64,000 nt of DNA from Monodelphis domestica. Its lineage: Eukaryota; Chordata; Mammalia; Didelphimorphia; Didelphidae. The stretch spans positions 209,968,502 through 210,032,501 of the forward strand of contig NC_077228.1 in the NCBI RefSeq assembly GCF_027887165.1, written 5' to 3'. Positions 34,512 to 45,348 of this stretch are shown one piece after another (the first letter of the stretch is position 1; each line of letters opens with the position of its first letter). The translations under genes were made by a program, and so were the position numbers. The notes under the pieces were generated by a model, which was given only the letters and a program-made list of their open reading frames with translations, was not told where the DNA came from and searched no databases.

Positions 34512-37500
34512 AGAGCGAGCACACAACAAATTTTTAAAAAACTTGGATGTAATGATGTAATCTCTTAGGAGCTAGAATTAACTGTAAGCCATATTTTAAA
34601 TAGGGTTTTTGAATCTTTTGTTTTTCACCTGCTAGTATCCTGGGTCAGGCTCAGACTTAAGGGCAAAGCAACATATAATAAACTGTATGGCAGACATTAA
34701 TCCTGGAATTGCCTTGGACTTGCTTTATCCATCCTAAGAAAATTACTTCCTCTTCCTTTGCCTTTTACTCTAGTTATCAAAAAAGAGAGCCAAAGAGGCC
34801 CAGATAAATATCCCCTAGGAATTAGAACCTAGAAATTAAGTGATAACTTTATAGTCCCAATGTTGACAGGGGATCACTGATTACAAGTCTATGAGAAAAG
34901 TTTGCCACTTTTGTAGTCATTAGGCTAAATCATTCTTAAGTTTCTCTTCAAATGGAAAGAGAAAATATAATAGACCAATAATTATCTAATTTTATAGTAA
35001 ACTGAAATTCAGGCCAATCTCTTAACTATAGCAATTCTAGAGTACACAGAAGAAAAGCCTACTTTTAAAGAAAAAGTAAGTCAGAAGTTAGTAGGATAAT
35101 GGTGCCCCAACAGATATTTAAGTACAAAAACTTTTTTTTAAACCCTCCTTCCCTCTTGGAATCAATAATGTTTGGTTCCAAGGCAGAAGAGTGATAAGAG
35201 CTAGGCAATGGGGATTAAGTGCCCAAGGTCACACAGCTAGGAAGTGTTTGGGGCCAGATTTGAACCTAGAACCTGGCTCTCGATCCACTGAGCTACCCAG
35301 CTGCCCCCAAAGTATAACATTTTTATTTTGAGCAGAGCTGTGAATTTAAAGGACAAATTCAAGCCCCAAAGCTAATCTTAAATTTTTCTGGTCTACATCA
35401 GTATAATTTCTACTGAAAGTCCTACAGGCTTTGCTGTTGCTTTTAGAAAACATTTTTCATCAGAAAGTATATAATTACCTACTATAAAGGAAGCCAGAAG
35501 CAGCTATATAAATCTTAGAGCATGCAGGTTTGTAATAAATCAAACAATGTGTGGACATCCTAGGTGCTTAATAAATGCTTATTAAAAGAAAGCATAGTTG
35601 GAAATCATGATGTGAAAATAGAAACACAAAAGGAAAAAGATTGGTAACTCATTTTCTTAGCAGCAGTCTTTTTGCCAGAATTACACTTAACCACGCCATA
35701 TGAGTAAATGAATGACATAGAGATATAGGCAAAACAAAGGTAGGTAGGTTCATTTGCTTCACATGAGTAGCCAAACACCTCTCAGCATGAATTTAAAGTT
35801 CAGTGGCCTGCCACCAGTTTCCCTCACTCATTTTGCAAGGGAAATTTGCAGGTAGCACCTTGTTGATTTTCAAAAAAACATCTAGTCAAGCAGATTTGCT
35901 TGGGAACTTCATCTCTTATACATACTCTTGTACAACTTTTGGCCCGGAGAACTGGTCTGAAAAATGGACTGATTCAATCTTGTCAGCGTAGTGTGTGAGA
36001 AAGTGTACCATCTGAACAAAACAAAAAAAAAAGTATACTTAGTTCTAATTTGTTTCAAACTGGAGGATTTGCACCTGAATTTTTTCCGAGTACATAATTA
36101 TATAATTTTAAACCCTATATTCCTGTAAAATGTAATCCCAAGACAAAGACTTTGCTTTCAGAAGTTAAAATTTTATCAAGAGGATCCCCGATTACAAGTC
36201 TATGAGAAAAGGTTGCTTTAGCACAGAGGCTAAATCATTCCTAAGTTTCTTCTCAAATGGAAAGAGAAAACAGATCGATAATTATCTAAGTATGCTATAA
36301 AGTCAAAGTATGGAAACAGAAACTACAAATAATTTTAATGGGAACCGTAATAGATCAACCTAAACTTATTCTACCCCCAAGTATATAAATTTTGACTAAT
36401 CATCCTCCCCCCACAAACCTGCATCTTTGCTCCTTCACTATTTCCATTGATGAAACCCCTATCACCTCTTGTACTTGTCTCACTCCACTTGCATTCACTG
36501 CCAATGCCACCTCACCCTACCTTGAAACTGTCTCTCACATCCTGTTCCTCTTTTCTAATCTCACTGTTACCAAGAGCTCTCACCCTAACCTTCCTAATTT
36601 CTCTAGTCCATCCTCCATGTCTCACTGTTACATAAGCAGCTCCCTAATACACAGCTCTGAGCTCATTTTTTTCATCTTCTTGACATCTTTCACTGACTCC
36701 TAATTGCCTGTTGAATAAAATAAAGCTTATCTTGGTATTCAGAGATCTCTATGATAAATTCAATCACCATTTCTAATTTTCCTTCTGTTTTTATGTTCTA
36801 TCTCAACATCCTGAATGGACACTACCCATATCAATGGCCAATCCTGGCCTTGATGAAATTCCTTCCTTCTTCATCAACCAAACTTCTGGGACTATGTCTG
36901 ACCCATCACCAAGGTGATTTATGTTGGGAATAATAAAGGTGGTATTGAATTTTCTTTTTTCTTAAATAAAAAAAATCGGGAGAATATACTTTCAGTGACT
37001 TAAAATCCTAAGCAAACTTTGCTGTTTAAATGGAGAAGAAAACTTCTTAACAAAATTAAACATTATCTGATCTACTCCCTAAAAGAAATGCCTTTCTGTG
37101 CTTTCATTTTAACATCTTCTATGTGTGGAAAAAATAGACATTATCTACAAAAATTTAGAAAATTTATTCAATAAGGGTATGTACTCTGTAAATGCAAAGT
37201 CCTACAGGGACATTTCTTTTACTGCTCTTACCTTTGTATCCATCATTCCCTCTGTGACTTCTCCCATTTCTGACAAGATGGCCAAGGAGTCTGGAAGTCC
37301 ATACTTTGTTCCAGACTTGGGCTTGTCACTACAAAATTCACACTGTTGAAAACAGGGAGAGATGTAGGAATTTAATATCAAGAAAAAAAAAAGCAATTGC
37401 CTAATGACAGTATTTTTAATATTAATTTTGAAACTATACTATCTATACCAGCAGAAAAGCTAGGAAGTTTTTTCCCCCTTCCTATCATCTTTAAAACTGT

Positions 37501-40500
37501 CCTATCTCCCTTTATCTATTCTAAAGTACGCCAACCATATCACAGATATAATACAGTGATAGTGAAGGGTTTTTTCCCCCATTCACTTTTTATTCCATTC
37601 ACTAACTTATTTCTAATGGATTTAAATTTTAGTTTTAGTAATATAGTCAATTTAGAAAGAAATGTAAAATTGAACATGGATTAAAAAAAAAAAGATTTAA
37701 TTGGGGGCGAGGAGGGGGGTTAAATTTAAGTCAAAATACACATACCAGGTCTTGCATCTCCTTCTGTAATCGCACCAAGGCTCTTCGTGTGCCAACAGCA
37801 AAAACATATGTATCCATATCTTCATCATTCATTGTTACTTTTATTTGCTGAAAATAGATGTCACAGTAGATATACAAAGTTAGTAAAATCCAAGGAATAG
37901 ATGTTTATGGTCTCATGATTTCTTAACTGGGTTGTTAAACATTGCATTGATATACTTTTGAGGGCAAAATAGAGATAAATATGGAATTTTAAAATCTCTA
38001 TTGAAAATTTAAATAACTTGATTCTTTACATAAAAGTGATCAAAAAATGCATTTGAATTGGGTCATTTACAAGGGGAAAAAAAGAGAAAAGTATGTAATG
38101 AATTCAAATGGAGGAGGCAAGGTAAAGAGAAGGTAATGTCCAGATGGGTGATTTTATCATTGTAGGAATTCCTGGTGTGAAACTCCTTCTGTTCATGCAG
38201 ATCAATAAACTATCTCTAACAAGAATCAACTCATAAAGAGTTCTCCAGGGGCACTAAAGGTTCAGTAATTTACTTATAACCTATGTCACATGCAATTTCT
38301 GACCTCTAAGACTGGTCATTTTAGTCATTACATCTCACCATTTTTCATGCTGAGAAGTAGAGACTTTAAACTGAAAATGAGTCTCAATTCAATAATTATT
38401 TCCAAGATACTTAATTTATAACAATCATAAGTAATTTGTCACATGATGCAATGAATTTCTGACATTTGTGTTTATGTTACATTTTCTACTAAATTGTAAG
38501 CTCCTAGATACTGAGAAGTGTATTTTTTACAATCTGGATCAAACATAGTGCCCTGAATAAAGTAATTACCTTGAGTGAACAATAAATATTTAACAAATGA
38601 ATGACAAGTTGCCTAAGGAAATGTCATACTTTTAATTGAAAGGAAATCATAATTTGCTGGTAAGAAGAAAAAATATACTTAAGGAGAAAAATCCAATTGA
38701 TGTTAAGGTCTCAACATAAAATTACATAAATAAAAAAATATAATATTCCCAGATCTATTTGATTTTGATCAGCTAATTTGAGAAACAGAAAAATAGTTCA
38801 GGAGAAAACTAGGGTTTCCTTGCTCAGGAGGGACAGCCAATTTAGGAAGGTGATCTATCTGAAAACTGAGATTGTACACAGAAAATTAATAGGAAGGCAT
38901 ACCACTTGATCACAGGTTGGCCTCATCATTCGAGCCAGGACATTTAGGAGATCTTGTCTCTTGAGAAACTGAAAAAAACAAGCATAATACTTCAGGTTGG
39001 AAACCTTTAGAATTGTTGGCACTTTAGTACTCAAAAGTTTATTAAACGCTCTCTACAAAATCATTTCTTTCAAGTAAACAGTAGATAATATCTTGACCTC
39101 ACATTCTAGGTTACATATGAATAGCAAGTACCATACCATGGAGAATTATATAGGGGAAAAATGAAGAGGAGACCAAGGATTTCTATAGTTCAAAAGTTTT
39201 CCTACTGACCTTTAGCTGTATAAGCATGCCCTCACAGCACACTCGACCTGAACACCAGAGGTTATAGATGTGTTCATTTTCCTGGTTTAACTTCCCTGTG
39301 CTTGTAGCTTCCTTGCTGGTTCCATCATCCCCTAAGAAAAGTAAAATTTGCTTAATGTTATTCATTAAACAAAAATTTTAGGGTTAATTACTCTACCACC
39401 AAGGATTAGGATTAAAACAATCAACCAAACTGTAATATGACTACTTGCTTTTTTGAAATTTTATTTTTAAGAAACACAGTTCATTAAAAAAAAAAAGAAT
39501 GAGAGGTTTGCATAAGAAATTGCAAACATGTTAATAGTTTTTTCATTCTCAAATAATATATTACACCTAATAGAATACTAAAAAAGTTTTCCATCTGCTT
39601 TTTTGTTCTCTTCTGTATACTTGAAAAAAATAATTTTAAAATATTTCTATTGATATAGTTTTTACATTACCTACATTTTACAATATATCTCCCATCCCAA
39701 CATAACACACTTCATAAAAAAGGGGGAAAAAAGCAACCAACACACTATATTGTTCATCATAAACACCTTCACTTTCTTTTGAAAAAATATACTTTTGTTT
39801 TTACACATCTTGTTTCTAATAGAATTATTCCTACTCCCCTACCCAGAGAGCCATTCCTTATAAAACAAAAAGGAAAAAAGGAAAAACAGTTCAGCAAAAC
39901 TAACCAACCCAAAAATCAAGTATCACAGTATCTTCTGTGTTCCACTGCTACAGGCCCCCATCTCTGCAAAGGAGGAGAGAAATTCTTTCTCACTTCTCTT
40001 CTTTGAAGCCAACCTTGGTTAATAAAATTTCACAGGATTTAGTTTCAATTGTTTTGATGTTCTTTCCATTTAAATTGTCATAATTTTCATCTATTAGGGT
40101 TTTGGGGTTTTTTGCTTACTTATTGCTTTAGTTTGTAAGTCATTTTATGCTTTTCTATATTCATTACATTTAATGTCTCTTACAGCACAGTCCACACGTA
40201 CCAGAAGTTGTTTAATGTTCTCTAATTAATGGGAATCTACTTTGTTTTTCAGTTCTTCATTAACTACAAATATTATGGAGCATATGGAGCTTTTATCACT
40301 GACCTCTTTGGAGTATGTGCCTCATAGAGAAAACTCTGGGTCTCAAGGTATGGAAATTTTAGTCACTTTTGCACATAATTCCAAGTTGCTTTCCAAAATA
40401 GCTGGACCAATTCATAACTCCACCTACAGCATGTTCTAGTGTACTCTAATCCTTCCAACACTAACAACCCTACTTTTTGCCACTGCCAATCTGTTGGACA

Positions 40501-43500
40501 TAATGTAAAATCTGAGTTGTTTTGATTTGCATTTTTGTTTGATGTGGAACATTTTTTCATATGGTTGCTATGTAATCATAATGATCAAGCCTGGCTCCAT
40601 TCCTTGGGGCCACTTCTTTTTCTTCATCAAAGAAATGAAGAACTGTCAGTGTGGAACACTGCATATACTATCAGACCTGGTCGATTTGTTGGCTAGTTTT
40701 GCTGAACTAGTTATTAATTAAAAAAAAAAGGAAAAAAATTATGTGCTCTAGGCAATGGATCTCTGGTTAAGAGATGGAGGAAGGATTTATTTGAAAAGGA
40801 AGGTGATGATGTAAAAACAAGATATTAACAAAAAAATTCCCCCCAAAAGCTTGAATATTTGATGGATAGTTTTGAAAAACTAAGTGCTCTAAATAAATCA
40901 ATGCAAGATCCTCAAATTCATACTCAAATCCAGAAAGATACAGCTAACTAAATGTATTTGAGAAAAAGTTAAGAGCTATAAATAAGGGCCAAAGTGGATA
41001 GAACACCAAGCCTGAAGTCAAGAGGACCTGGGTTCAAATCTGACCTCAGATACTTCTTCACTATGTCATCCTGGGCAAGTCACTTAACCCCAATTGTCTA
41101 GCTCTCACTGCTCCTTTTGCCTTGGAATTGATACTAAGCATTAATTATTTTGCACATATTTGAGTATGACTATATAAAGTCTGGAAAGTACTACAACATT
41201 CAAACAGTATCTCTCTCCCTCCCTCCCTCTCTCCCTCTCTCTCCCTCTCTCTCTCTCTCTCACACACACACAAGATGTCCTAAAAGTTTTAGAGCAGATT
41301 TTAAGCTTAAATACACACAAAGAGTTTCCTCCAATAGAATGTAAACTCCTTCAAAGCAGGGATTTTTTCTTTTTCTTTGCATTTGTATTCCCAATTCCTA
41401 ATACATAGCCTGGGATCAAGGAATATTTAATAACTGACTGACTGAAATTCAGAAAAAGGGTAAGACTGGGGGAGAAATGAGCTCTATTTTGAATATTCTG
41501 AGTATGAGGTGCCTCCTGGGCTTCAGTTTGAAATATCCAACATGCAGTGATGTGTTATTGGAATTCAGCAAAAAGCATTTGACTGGATTAATATCTCAAT
41601 CTGAGATTCATCTGCATAGAGATAATAATTAAACTCATGAGTATAAAAAGAAAAGAGGGACAAGTCAGAGTCACCGGGGACACTCACAGTTATAGAGGGT
41701 GATCTGGATGAAACTCTAGCAAAAGAGTCTGAAGACGGGGCAGAGAGGTAGGAGGATAACCAAGGGAGAAGAGTCACAAAAACCCAAGAGAGCAAAGAAT
41801 ATCCAGAAGAAGGTCGCCAATAGTGCCTGAAGCTGCAAAGAGGTCAAGAAGGATGAACACTGAAAAAAAGGCCATCTAAACTGGTAACTAAAAGATTATT
41901 TGTGGGGCAGCTAGATGACTCAATGAATAGTGTACCAGACCTGAAGTGCATTCGTCCTAGGTTCAAATCTGACCTTAGAAAATTCCAAGCTGTGTGACTC
42001 TGAGCAAGTAACTTAGCCCCCATTGTCTAGCTCTTACTGCTTTTCTGTCTTGGAACTGATATCTGTATCGATATTAAGAGAGAAGTAAGGGTTTATTTAT
42101 TTATTTTTTAAGCATTTTTAACTTGGAAAGGACAGCTTCAATTAATCAATGAGATTGGAAGTCAGACTACATGGAGTTGAAAATTCGGTGAGTGGTAAGG
42201 GAACAGATTTTAATAAACATACACAGCTTTTTTTCTGGAGCTCTACAGGGGAGGAGATAATAGCTTGAGGGAACAATTATGTCTCACCAGAGTTTTTGTT
42301 TTTTTTTTAAGAATGGGGGAAACTTGGGTGTGTTTTGGGGCAGAAGAGAAGGAACCCTTAAAAAGGGAATGATATTAATCATTTGAGTATTATTCTAAGC
42401 ACCTAAAGGACCAAGGGCATACATATGTTTATTATAAAATTAAAACAAACAATTACTTTCTACAAAGAGCTCACAGTCCTGAAGGTGAAACAAGTCTAAG
42501 CCTACAAAATTGTGTCATTATTTCCTACCTCACAAATGTATTGCACCATAGGCAGTCCTTTAGTACCTTACCTTCTCATTGGCACATCTTGAACCCTCTA
42601 ACTGAAGCAGTTGCCTATATTGTTTTGGGGCAGAAAATTCTCATTCTTAGGTCATTAGCTCAACAAGCCTTACTCACCAACAAGGGTGAAGTTGCTTTCC
42701 AGAAGCTCTCTGTGGGTGTTGAACCAAGCCTGGGCCAGGCGATTGTTTTTATTCTTTCCAATAATATAATTCATGATGTAGGCAAGCAGTCCAGTCACCA
42801 TCAAAATCTCCATATAGTAACTTTCCCAGCTATTTTGAAGGTGTGCAGGGACCTGGTAAAAGCAGGGTTATTGTAGTTAATAATAAAGTTGATGGAGAGT
42901 AACTTCTTACAGCATAAAAAAGAATCCAGAAGATATAAATATCAAGTAAAATAGTAATGGCTGCTTTACTGAAACAAAATTAATTTCAGTGAAGATGGTC
43001 ATAGGACGTTGAGAAAATACAATCATTATAATGGTTTATATTAATCTTGCTAGAGAAACCTCAAGAAAGCATAGTGACAAAAAATGGGTTGAAAAATTTA
43101 TTTGACTTAGTAACCTTAGAAGGGAATTTTTGTCTACATCTTACGCCTTTCTCTCTGCTTTGTCTTGGTAATAACAGTACAGAAATGGGGTAGGAAAGAA
43201 AGGGAATCTCTCCAGTAAGTGAAAGCTATAAACAATTTATTTCAAATGCTTTCCTAGCTTTCACTAATATCTCAATACCAGTTAAGTGTGATTAACTTGA
43301 AGCTAATGATAACAAAATATCATTCTGTGTGTGGGTCAGTCTGGCATTCAGAGACCTTTATACTTACATCAACAATTGTTATAGGGTCTTTGCTTTTACT
43401 AGAAGACATGTCTGGTTTCTCTTCAAAGCCTTCAAATTCCTCATCATCATATGGTTCATTCTCAGTATCTCCCTCCTAAGAAAGGGAAAAACATTATTTG

Positions 43501-44163
43501 TAATGATTTTTGTAGAGAAAAATATAGAGTATATAAAGAAGCAAAAAGAGAAAAGAAAAATACTCGATGTTTTTTTTAAAAGTACAGTTATCTCCTATAC
43601 TTTTGTATTAAGAATTTAAGTTGACCAAGTCTTCTCCCAAATGTCATTCACTTTTCTTTTTCTATGGATTTAAATGTGGATTAAGGAGAAGGAGATTTAT
43701 GTTTCATTACAAGATGAATTTTTAAGACAAAAATGTTGCCATAGTAATAAATCCAATTTCAGGGAAAAGGGCTCCACCTACTGATCAAAAAAAAAGGAGA
43801 GTTGCAGATAATTAACTTCTCAAAGTTTTTTGTTTATATGCTCAGCTACTGATTTCCAGACATAGTTGATCTTAGGTCTTAGGTCTCAGAACAGAAGCTC
43901 ACCTGAGGATCTGTATCTTCAAAGTCTTCTGGGTTGTCATCTGGCCCTTCCAGCTCTACAGTGGCTTCCTCTTCATCTTCCTCGGTTGTGATCACTCGCT
44001 GAGGGGGCTCTGTGACAACATCTTCCATCGCATCCTCAAACTCAGCAAAATCATTATCATCATATTCTACCATGTCATCTCCATCCTCAAAATCATCAAA
44101 CTTGGCTTCCAAGAAATCCCCCAGCATCAAAAGGCACACACAAAGCAAGTAGAGAATTCTCAT
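29555..44163 (-). CDS. CCDC47: CCDC47 (calumin), complete coding sequence, 12 coding exons
   Basis: ER membrane protein of the PAT complex (with Asterix) and the multipass translocon; it also affects ER calcium handling. Exons in transcript order: 44163-43903, 43475-43368, 42852-42678, 39331-39210, 38968-38903, 37847-37746, 37342-37232, 36011-35926, 34068-34010, 33506-33397, 33006-32839, 29635-29555. They join in phase to 482 codons plus TAA, against 483 residues in human. Residues 1-20 form a signal peptide ([12 protein letters not shown]). Residues 21-123 are an acidic luminal domain ([20 protein letters not shown]). A single membrane span lies at about 136-156 ([18 protein letters not shown]). 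A cytosolic globular domain follows, and residues about 400-475 form a charged coiled coil ending in a lysine-rich tail ([18 protein letters not shown]). All splice sites are canonical; there is no frameshift or stop. The signal peptide and acidic domain differ most from human. Confidence 0.98.
30650..31010 (-). repeat. L2 LINE fragment, minus strand
   Basis: Antisense L2 phrases appear in order: GTCCAATAGGCAGTTTGTGA, CTGCATAGAGATAATTAAAA and GATCCAGCAAAGAAAACTGT. The copy is decayed with no open frame. Confidence 0.65.
31460..32335 (+). repeat. L2 LINE 3' region, plus strand
   Basis: One of the longest L2 3' copies here: GATCTTTCTGATTCTATCTC, TTTGCCTGGACTACTTCAAT, TATAAACTCCTCTATCTAGC, CCTTTGTGCTGGCTATCCTG, and CTGAATGATC at the end, in the canonical order of L2 3' ends. 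It points towards the minus-strand L2 at 30650. Confidence 0.8.
32839..33006 (-). CDS. CCDC47: CCDC47 exon, residues 401-456 (coiled coil)
   Basis: 168-bp exon encoding [20 protein letters not shown], continuing [20 protein letters not shown] and [16 protein letters not shown]. This is the charged coiled coil, near-identical to human. Acceptor GGGAAAG, donor GTGACA; the polypyrimidine tract is weak, so the exon may depend on internal enhancers. Confidence 0.97.
33189..33345 (+). repeat. Marsupial CORE-SINE with internal deletion
   Basis: Head GGGGCAGCTAGGTGGCTCAG, then GGAGGTCCTAGGTTCAAGTC; the core (about 50 bp) is deleted and it resumes at TCTTCTGCCTCAGAACCAAT. An A-run and an AAGC tetranucleotide repeat (33352-33376) follow. 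It is 51 bp from CCDC47 exon 33397-33506. Confidence 0.9.
33352..33376. repeat. AAGC microsatellite
   Basis: About six tandem AAGC units in the tail of the SINE at 33189, only 20 bp downstream (in transcript sense) of a CCDC47 splice donor. Confidence 0.95.
33397..33506 (-). CDS. CCDC47: CCDC47 exon, residues 364-400
   Basis: 110-bp exon encoding (split V)[20 protein letters not shown], then [16 protein letters not shown]. It is the C-terminal part of the cytosolic domain leading into the coiled coil. Acceptor TTTTCTAG, donor GTAAGTG. SINEs flank it on both sides in the same orientation. Confidence 0.97.
33803..33983 (+). repeat. tRNA-headed marsupial SINE, second subfamily
   Basis: GGGGCAGCTAGGTGGCACAA then GGATAGAGTGCTAGGTCTGG and GGAGTCAGGAGGACCGTGGT, with a short tail ending in an A-run. 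The GGATAGAG head distinguishes it from the GGATTGAG copies. Confidence 0.88.
34010..34068 (-). CDS. CCDC47: CCDC47 exon, residues 344-364
   Basis: 59-bp exon encoding [19 protein letters not shown] flanked by two split codons (GA|G and G|TA). Acceptor TTACAACAG, donor GTAAGAAT. The split codons fit both neighbours exactly. Confidence 0.96.
34379..34508. repeat. GA microsatellite (TC on the transcribed sense)
   Basis: About 130 bp of purine-only sequence, GAGAGA with GGGA interruptions and a pure GA core at about 34443-34507. It lies about 310 bp upstream (transcript sense) of the exon 34010-34068 acceptor. The low-complexity open frames over it on both strands are not genes. Confidence 0.97.
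34862..35000. repeat. Direct repeat, left copy (flanks CCDC47 exon 35926)
   Basis: Shares with 36180-36290 the blocks GATTACAAGTCTATGAGAAA, GGCTAAATCATTC, TCAAATGGAAAGAGAAAA and ATAATTATCTAA, in the same order and orientation. It is either a local duplication or two copies of an unrecognised dispersed repeat. Confidence 0.85.
35135..35308 (-). repeat. Marsupial CORE-SINE, with small deletions
   Basis: Minus-strand copy: AACCCTCCTTCCCTCTTGGA to ATCCACTGAGCTACCCAGCT. It lacks a few bases of the core before GCCCAAGGTCACACAGCTAG. Confidence 0.9.
35926..36011 (-). CDS. CCDC47: CCDC47 exon, residues 316-344
   Basis: 86-bp exon encoding [20 protein letters not shown], then FSGPKVVQ and two bases of a split codon. 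Acceptor TTGTTCAG; donor GTATGT is weaker than its neighbours. Skipping it would shift the frame. Confidence 0.95.
36180..36300. repeat. Direct repeat, right copy
   Basis: Partner of 34862-35000, about 1.3 kb away and on the other side of CCDC47 exon 35926-36011. The two copies differ by substitutions and a few small indels, so the event is not recent. Confidence 0.85.
36385..36900 (+). repeat. L2 LINE 3' region, plus strand
   Basis: Pyrimidine-rich L2-type text: TTCACTATTTCCATTGATGA, CTGACTCCTAATTGCCTGTT and GACATCTTTCACTGACTCCT. The 103-codon open frame at 36392-36703 lies in it and shows no recognised domain. Confidence 0.6.
37232..37342 (-). CDS. CCDC47: CCDC47 exon, residues 279-315
   Basis: 111-bp exon encoding [20 protein letters not shown], then [17 protein letters not shown]. 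The first residue is Cys where human has Ser, making a CEFC pair; this is visible directly. Acceptor TTCAACAG, donor GTAAGAG. Confidence 0.97.
37746..37847 (-). CDS. CCDC47: CCDC47 exon, residues 245-278
   Basis: 102-bp exon encoding [20 protein letters not shown], then [14 protein letters not shown], part of the cytosolic domain. Acceptor TATTTTCAG, donor GTATGTG. Confidence 0.97.
37848..38902. other. CCDC47 intron
   Basis: 1.05 kb of AT-rich intron. At about 38480-38600 there is L2- or MIR-like text (AATTGTAAGCTCCTAGATAC to ACAATAAATATTTAACAAAT). Nothing else was recognised. Confidence 0.45.
38903..38968 (-). CDS. CCDC47: CCDC47 exon, residues 223-244
   Basis: 66-bp exon encoding [20 protein letters not shown] then QV. 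Acceptor TTTTTTTCAG is strong; donor GTATGCC is weaker. Confidence 0.96.
39210..39331 (-). CDS. CCDC47: CCDC47 exon, residues 182-222
   Basis: 122-bp exon encoding (split G)[20 protein letters not shown], then [20 protein letters not shown]. The cysteine cluster [10 protein letters not shown] is conserved with human. Acceptor TTTTCTTAG, donor GTCAGTAGG. Confidence 0.97.
39640..40600 (+). repeat. LINE or ERV remnant, family uncertain
   Basis: Plus-strand text such as CCAAAATAGCTGGACCAATT, AACTCCACCTACAGCATGTT and GAGTTGTTTTGATTTGCATT recurs in marsupial genomes near LINE 3' regions. It is too decayed to assign, and no open frame supports a gene. Confidence 0.5.
40984..41140 (+). repeat. Marsupial SINE, 3' part
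   Basis: Starts near GGGCCAAAGTGGATAGAACA, then GTCAAGAGGACCTGGGTTCA and CTGGGCAAGTCACTTAACCC, ending at CTTGGAATTGATACTAAGCA. Confidence 0.85.
41208..41273. repeat. CT/CCCT and CA microsatellite
   Basis: Compound run of CTCTCCCTCCCTCCCTCTCT followed by CT units and six CA units. Confidence 0.95.
41455..41880 (-). repeat. L2 LINE reverse-transcriptase fragment, minus strand
   Basis: On the minus strand an open stretch (41795-41565) encodes [20 protein letters not shown], matching the L2/CR1 RT active-site region (YADDSQIY). The second catalytic Asp is replaced by Glu. It is a fossil and not a gene. Confidence 0.8.
41902..42110 (+). repeat. Marsupial CORE-SINE, full length
   Basis: GGGGCAGCTAGATGACTCAA to GAGAGAAGTAAGGGTTTATT, with the core CTGAGCAAGTAACTTAGCCC. 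It is moderately diverged. Confidence 0.9.
42678..42852 (-). CDS. CCDC47: CCDC47 exon, residues 124-182 (membrane span)
   Basis: 175-bp exon encoding [20 protein letters not shown], then [20 protein letters not shown] and [18 protein letters not shown]. The hydrophobic segment at residues about 136-156 is the single transmembrane helix, separating the luminal acidic part from the cytosolic domain. Acceptor TTTTACCAG, donor GTGAGTA. Confidence 0.98.
43368..43475 (-). CDS. CCDC47: CCDC47 exon, residues 88-123
   Basis: 108-bp exon encoding [20 protein letters not shown], then [16 protein letters not shown]. It is the end of the acidic luminal segment. Acceptor CTTAG is short on pyrimidines; donor GTAAGTATA is strong. 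Confidence 0.96.
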
Positions 44164-44168
44164 TGTAA
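43903..44168 (-). CDS. CCDC47: CCDC47 start-codon exon, residues 1-87
   Basis: Start codon at 44163-44161, with only 5 nt of 5' UTR after the acceptor TTTCACAG. It encodes the signal peptide [20 protein letters not shown] and then the acidic [20 protein letters not shown] region, low-affinity high-capacity calcium binding being the reported property. The signal peptide sequence is poorly conserved with human but keeps its hydrophobic pattern. Donor GTGAGC. Confidence 0.97.
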
Positions 44169-45057
44169 CTGTGAAACAAATTTAAAAAAATACAATAAAT
44201 TTACTTCCAGAATTAACCTGACTTTGTAAACGCTGCAGTTTATTTAAAAGGTACCATAAGGTTTAACCAATATTTCCTATAATGTAATTTGTTTAAATGT
44301 GGTATAGCAGAAAGAGGACTAAACTAGAAGCGAAGTAAAAATAGGCCCTGACCTTGGCTCTGATGTAACATACATGACCTTGAGAAGGTCATTTCACTTC
44401 TAGAGGCCTTGGGAGATCTTTAATATATAAAATGTGAGGATGGAACGTTAACTGGAGTTATCCTATTTTGCTAAGTGATTCTACTATTTTAATAAGTGTT
44501 TAATGAATGCTTAAATTTACAGCCAGCATGAAATTAGTTATTATGAATAAACTCCTTTGCTTGGCACATTATAAGCTTGCCCAATCTAACTTAACTTTCT
44601 CTGTACATTACTCACCTAAAGACCTTCCAAGGCAGTGATGGTGAACCTATGGCATGGGTGCCAAAGATGGCAAAGTGCTCTCTGTGGGCATACACAGAGC
44701 CTTCCCCCCACCCTTCAGAGTTCATTATTAGGAAGGCAGAAGGGCTTGGGGAGAGCTGCTCCTTTCCTCCCACCATGCTTGATGACATTTTTTCACATCA
44801 CCCACCCTCTGCTCAGCAGCCCAATGGGAGCACTTACTCCCCTCCCCCCCTCTACACATGCTGAGGACATTCCTCACTTTCTATATCCCTCAGTCCAGTA
44901 GCCAATGGGAGAGTTTCCCCCCTCCCCTGTGTGGGGTAAGGTCCTGGGGGAGGGGCTCACATGCTGCATGAGGGTGAGGCACAGTAGGCAGTCTGTCAGG
45001 TCTGTGGTGAAGGTGATTCCCATGGTGGGGTTAGAGAGGAGCTGAGTTTTTTGGGTT

Positions 45058-45262
45058 TCTTTTTAATAAACCCTTACCTTCCGTCTTAGAATCAATACTG
45101 TATATTGGTTCCAAGGCAGAAGAATGATAAGGGCTAGGCAATGGGGATAAAGTGACTTGCCCAGGGTCACACAGCTGGGATGTGTTGGAGGTCACATTTG
45201 AACCTAGGACCTTGTCTCTAGGCCTGGCTCTCAATCCACTGAGCTACCCAGCTGCCCCCAAG
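45058..45262 (-). repeat. Marsupial CORE-SINE, nested in hAT copy A
   Basis: Near-complete minus-strand copy: AAACCCTTACCTTCCGTCTT to GAGCTACCCAGCTGCCCCCA. It inserted after the hAT element. Confidence 0.94.
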
Positions 45263-45346
45263 AAGCTAGGTTTGAGGGGAGCATAGCTCACAGCATGGCA
45301 CAAAGGTGGAGGTGAACAGAGTGCTCAGGCCACTCTCCTCTCCCTC

Positions 45347-45348
<2 letters not shown>

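Larger units (their letters stand above)
39332..42677. other. CCDC47 intron, 3.3 kb, repeat-rich
   Basis: Holds a LINE-like remnant (39640-40600), SINEs (40984, 41902), an L2 piece (41455-41880) and a CT/CA microsatellite (41208-41273). The stretches 40730-40980 and 42110-42530 look unique apart from a scrap of dispersed repeat near 42460-42490. Confidence 0.55.

Noticed and set aside
34341..34560. Open frames of 62-64 codons made of RERERE and SLSLSL
   Set aside because: They are translations of the GA microsatellite on both strands.
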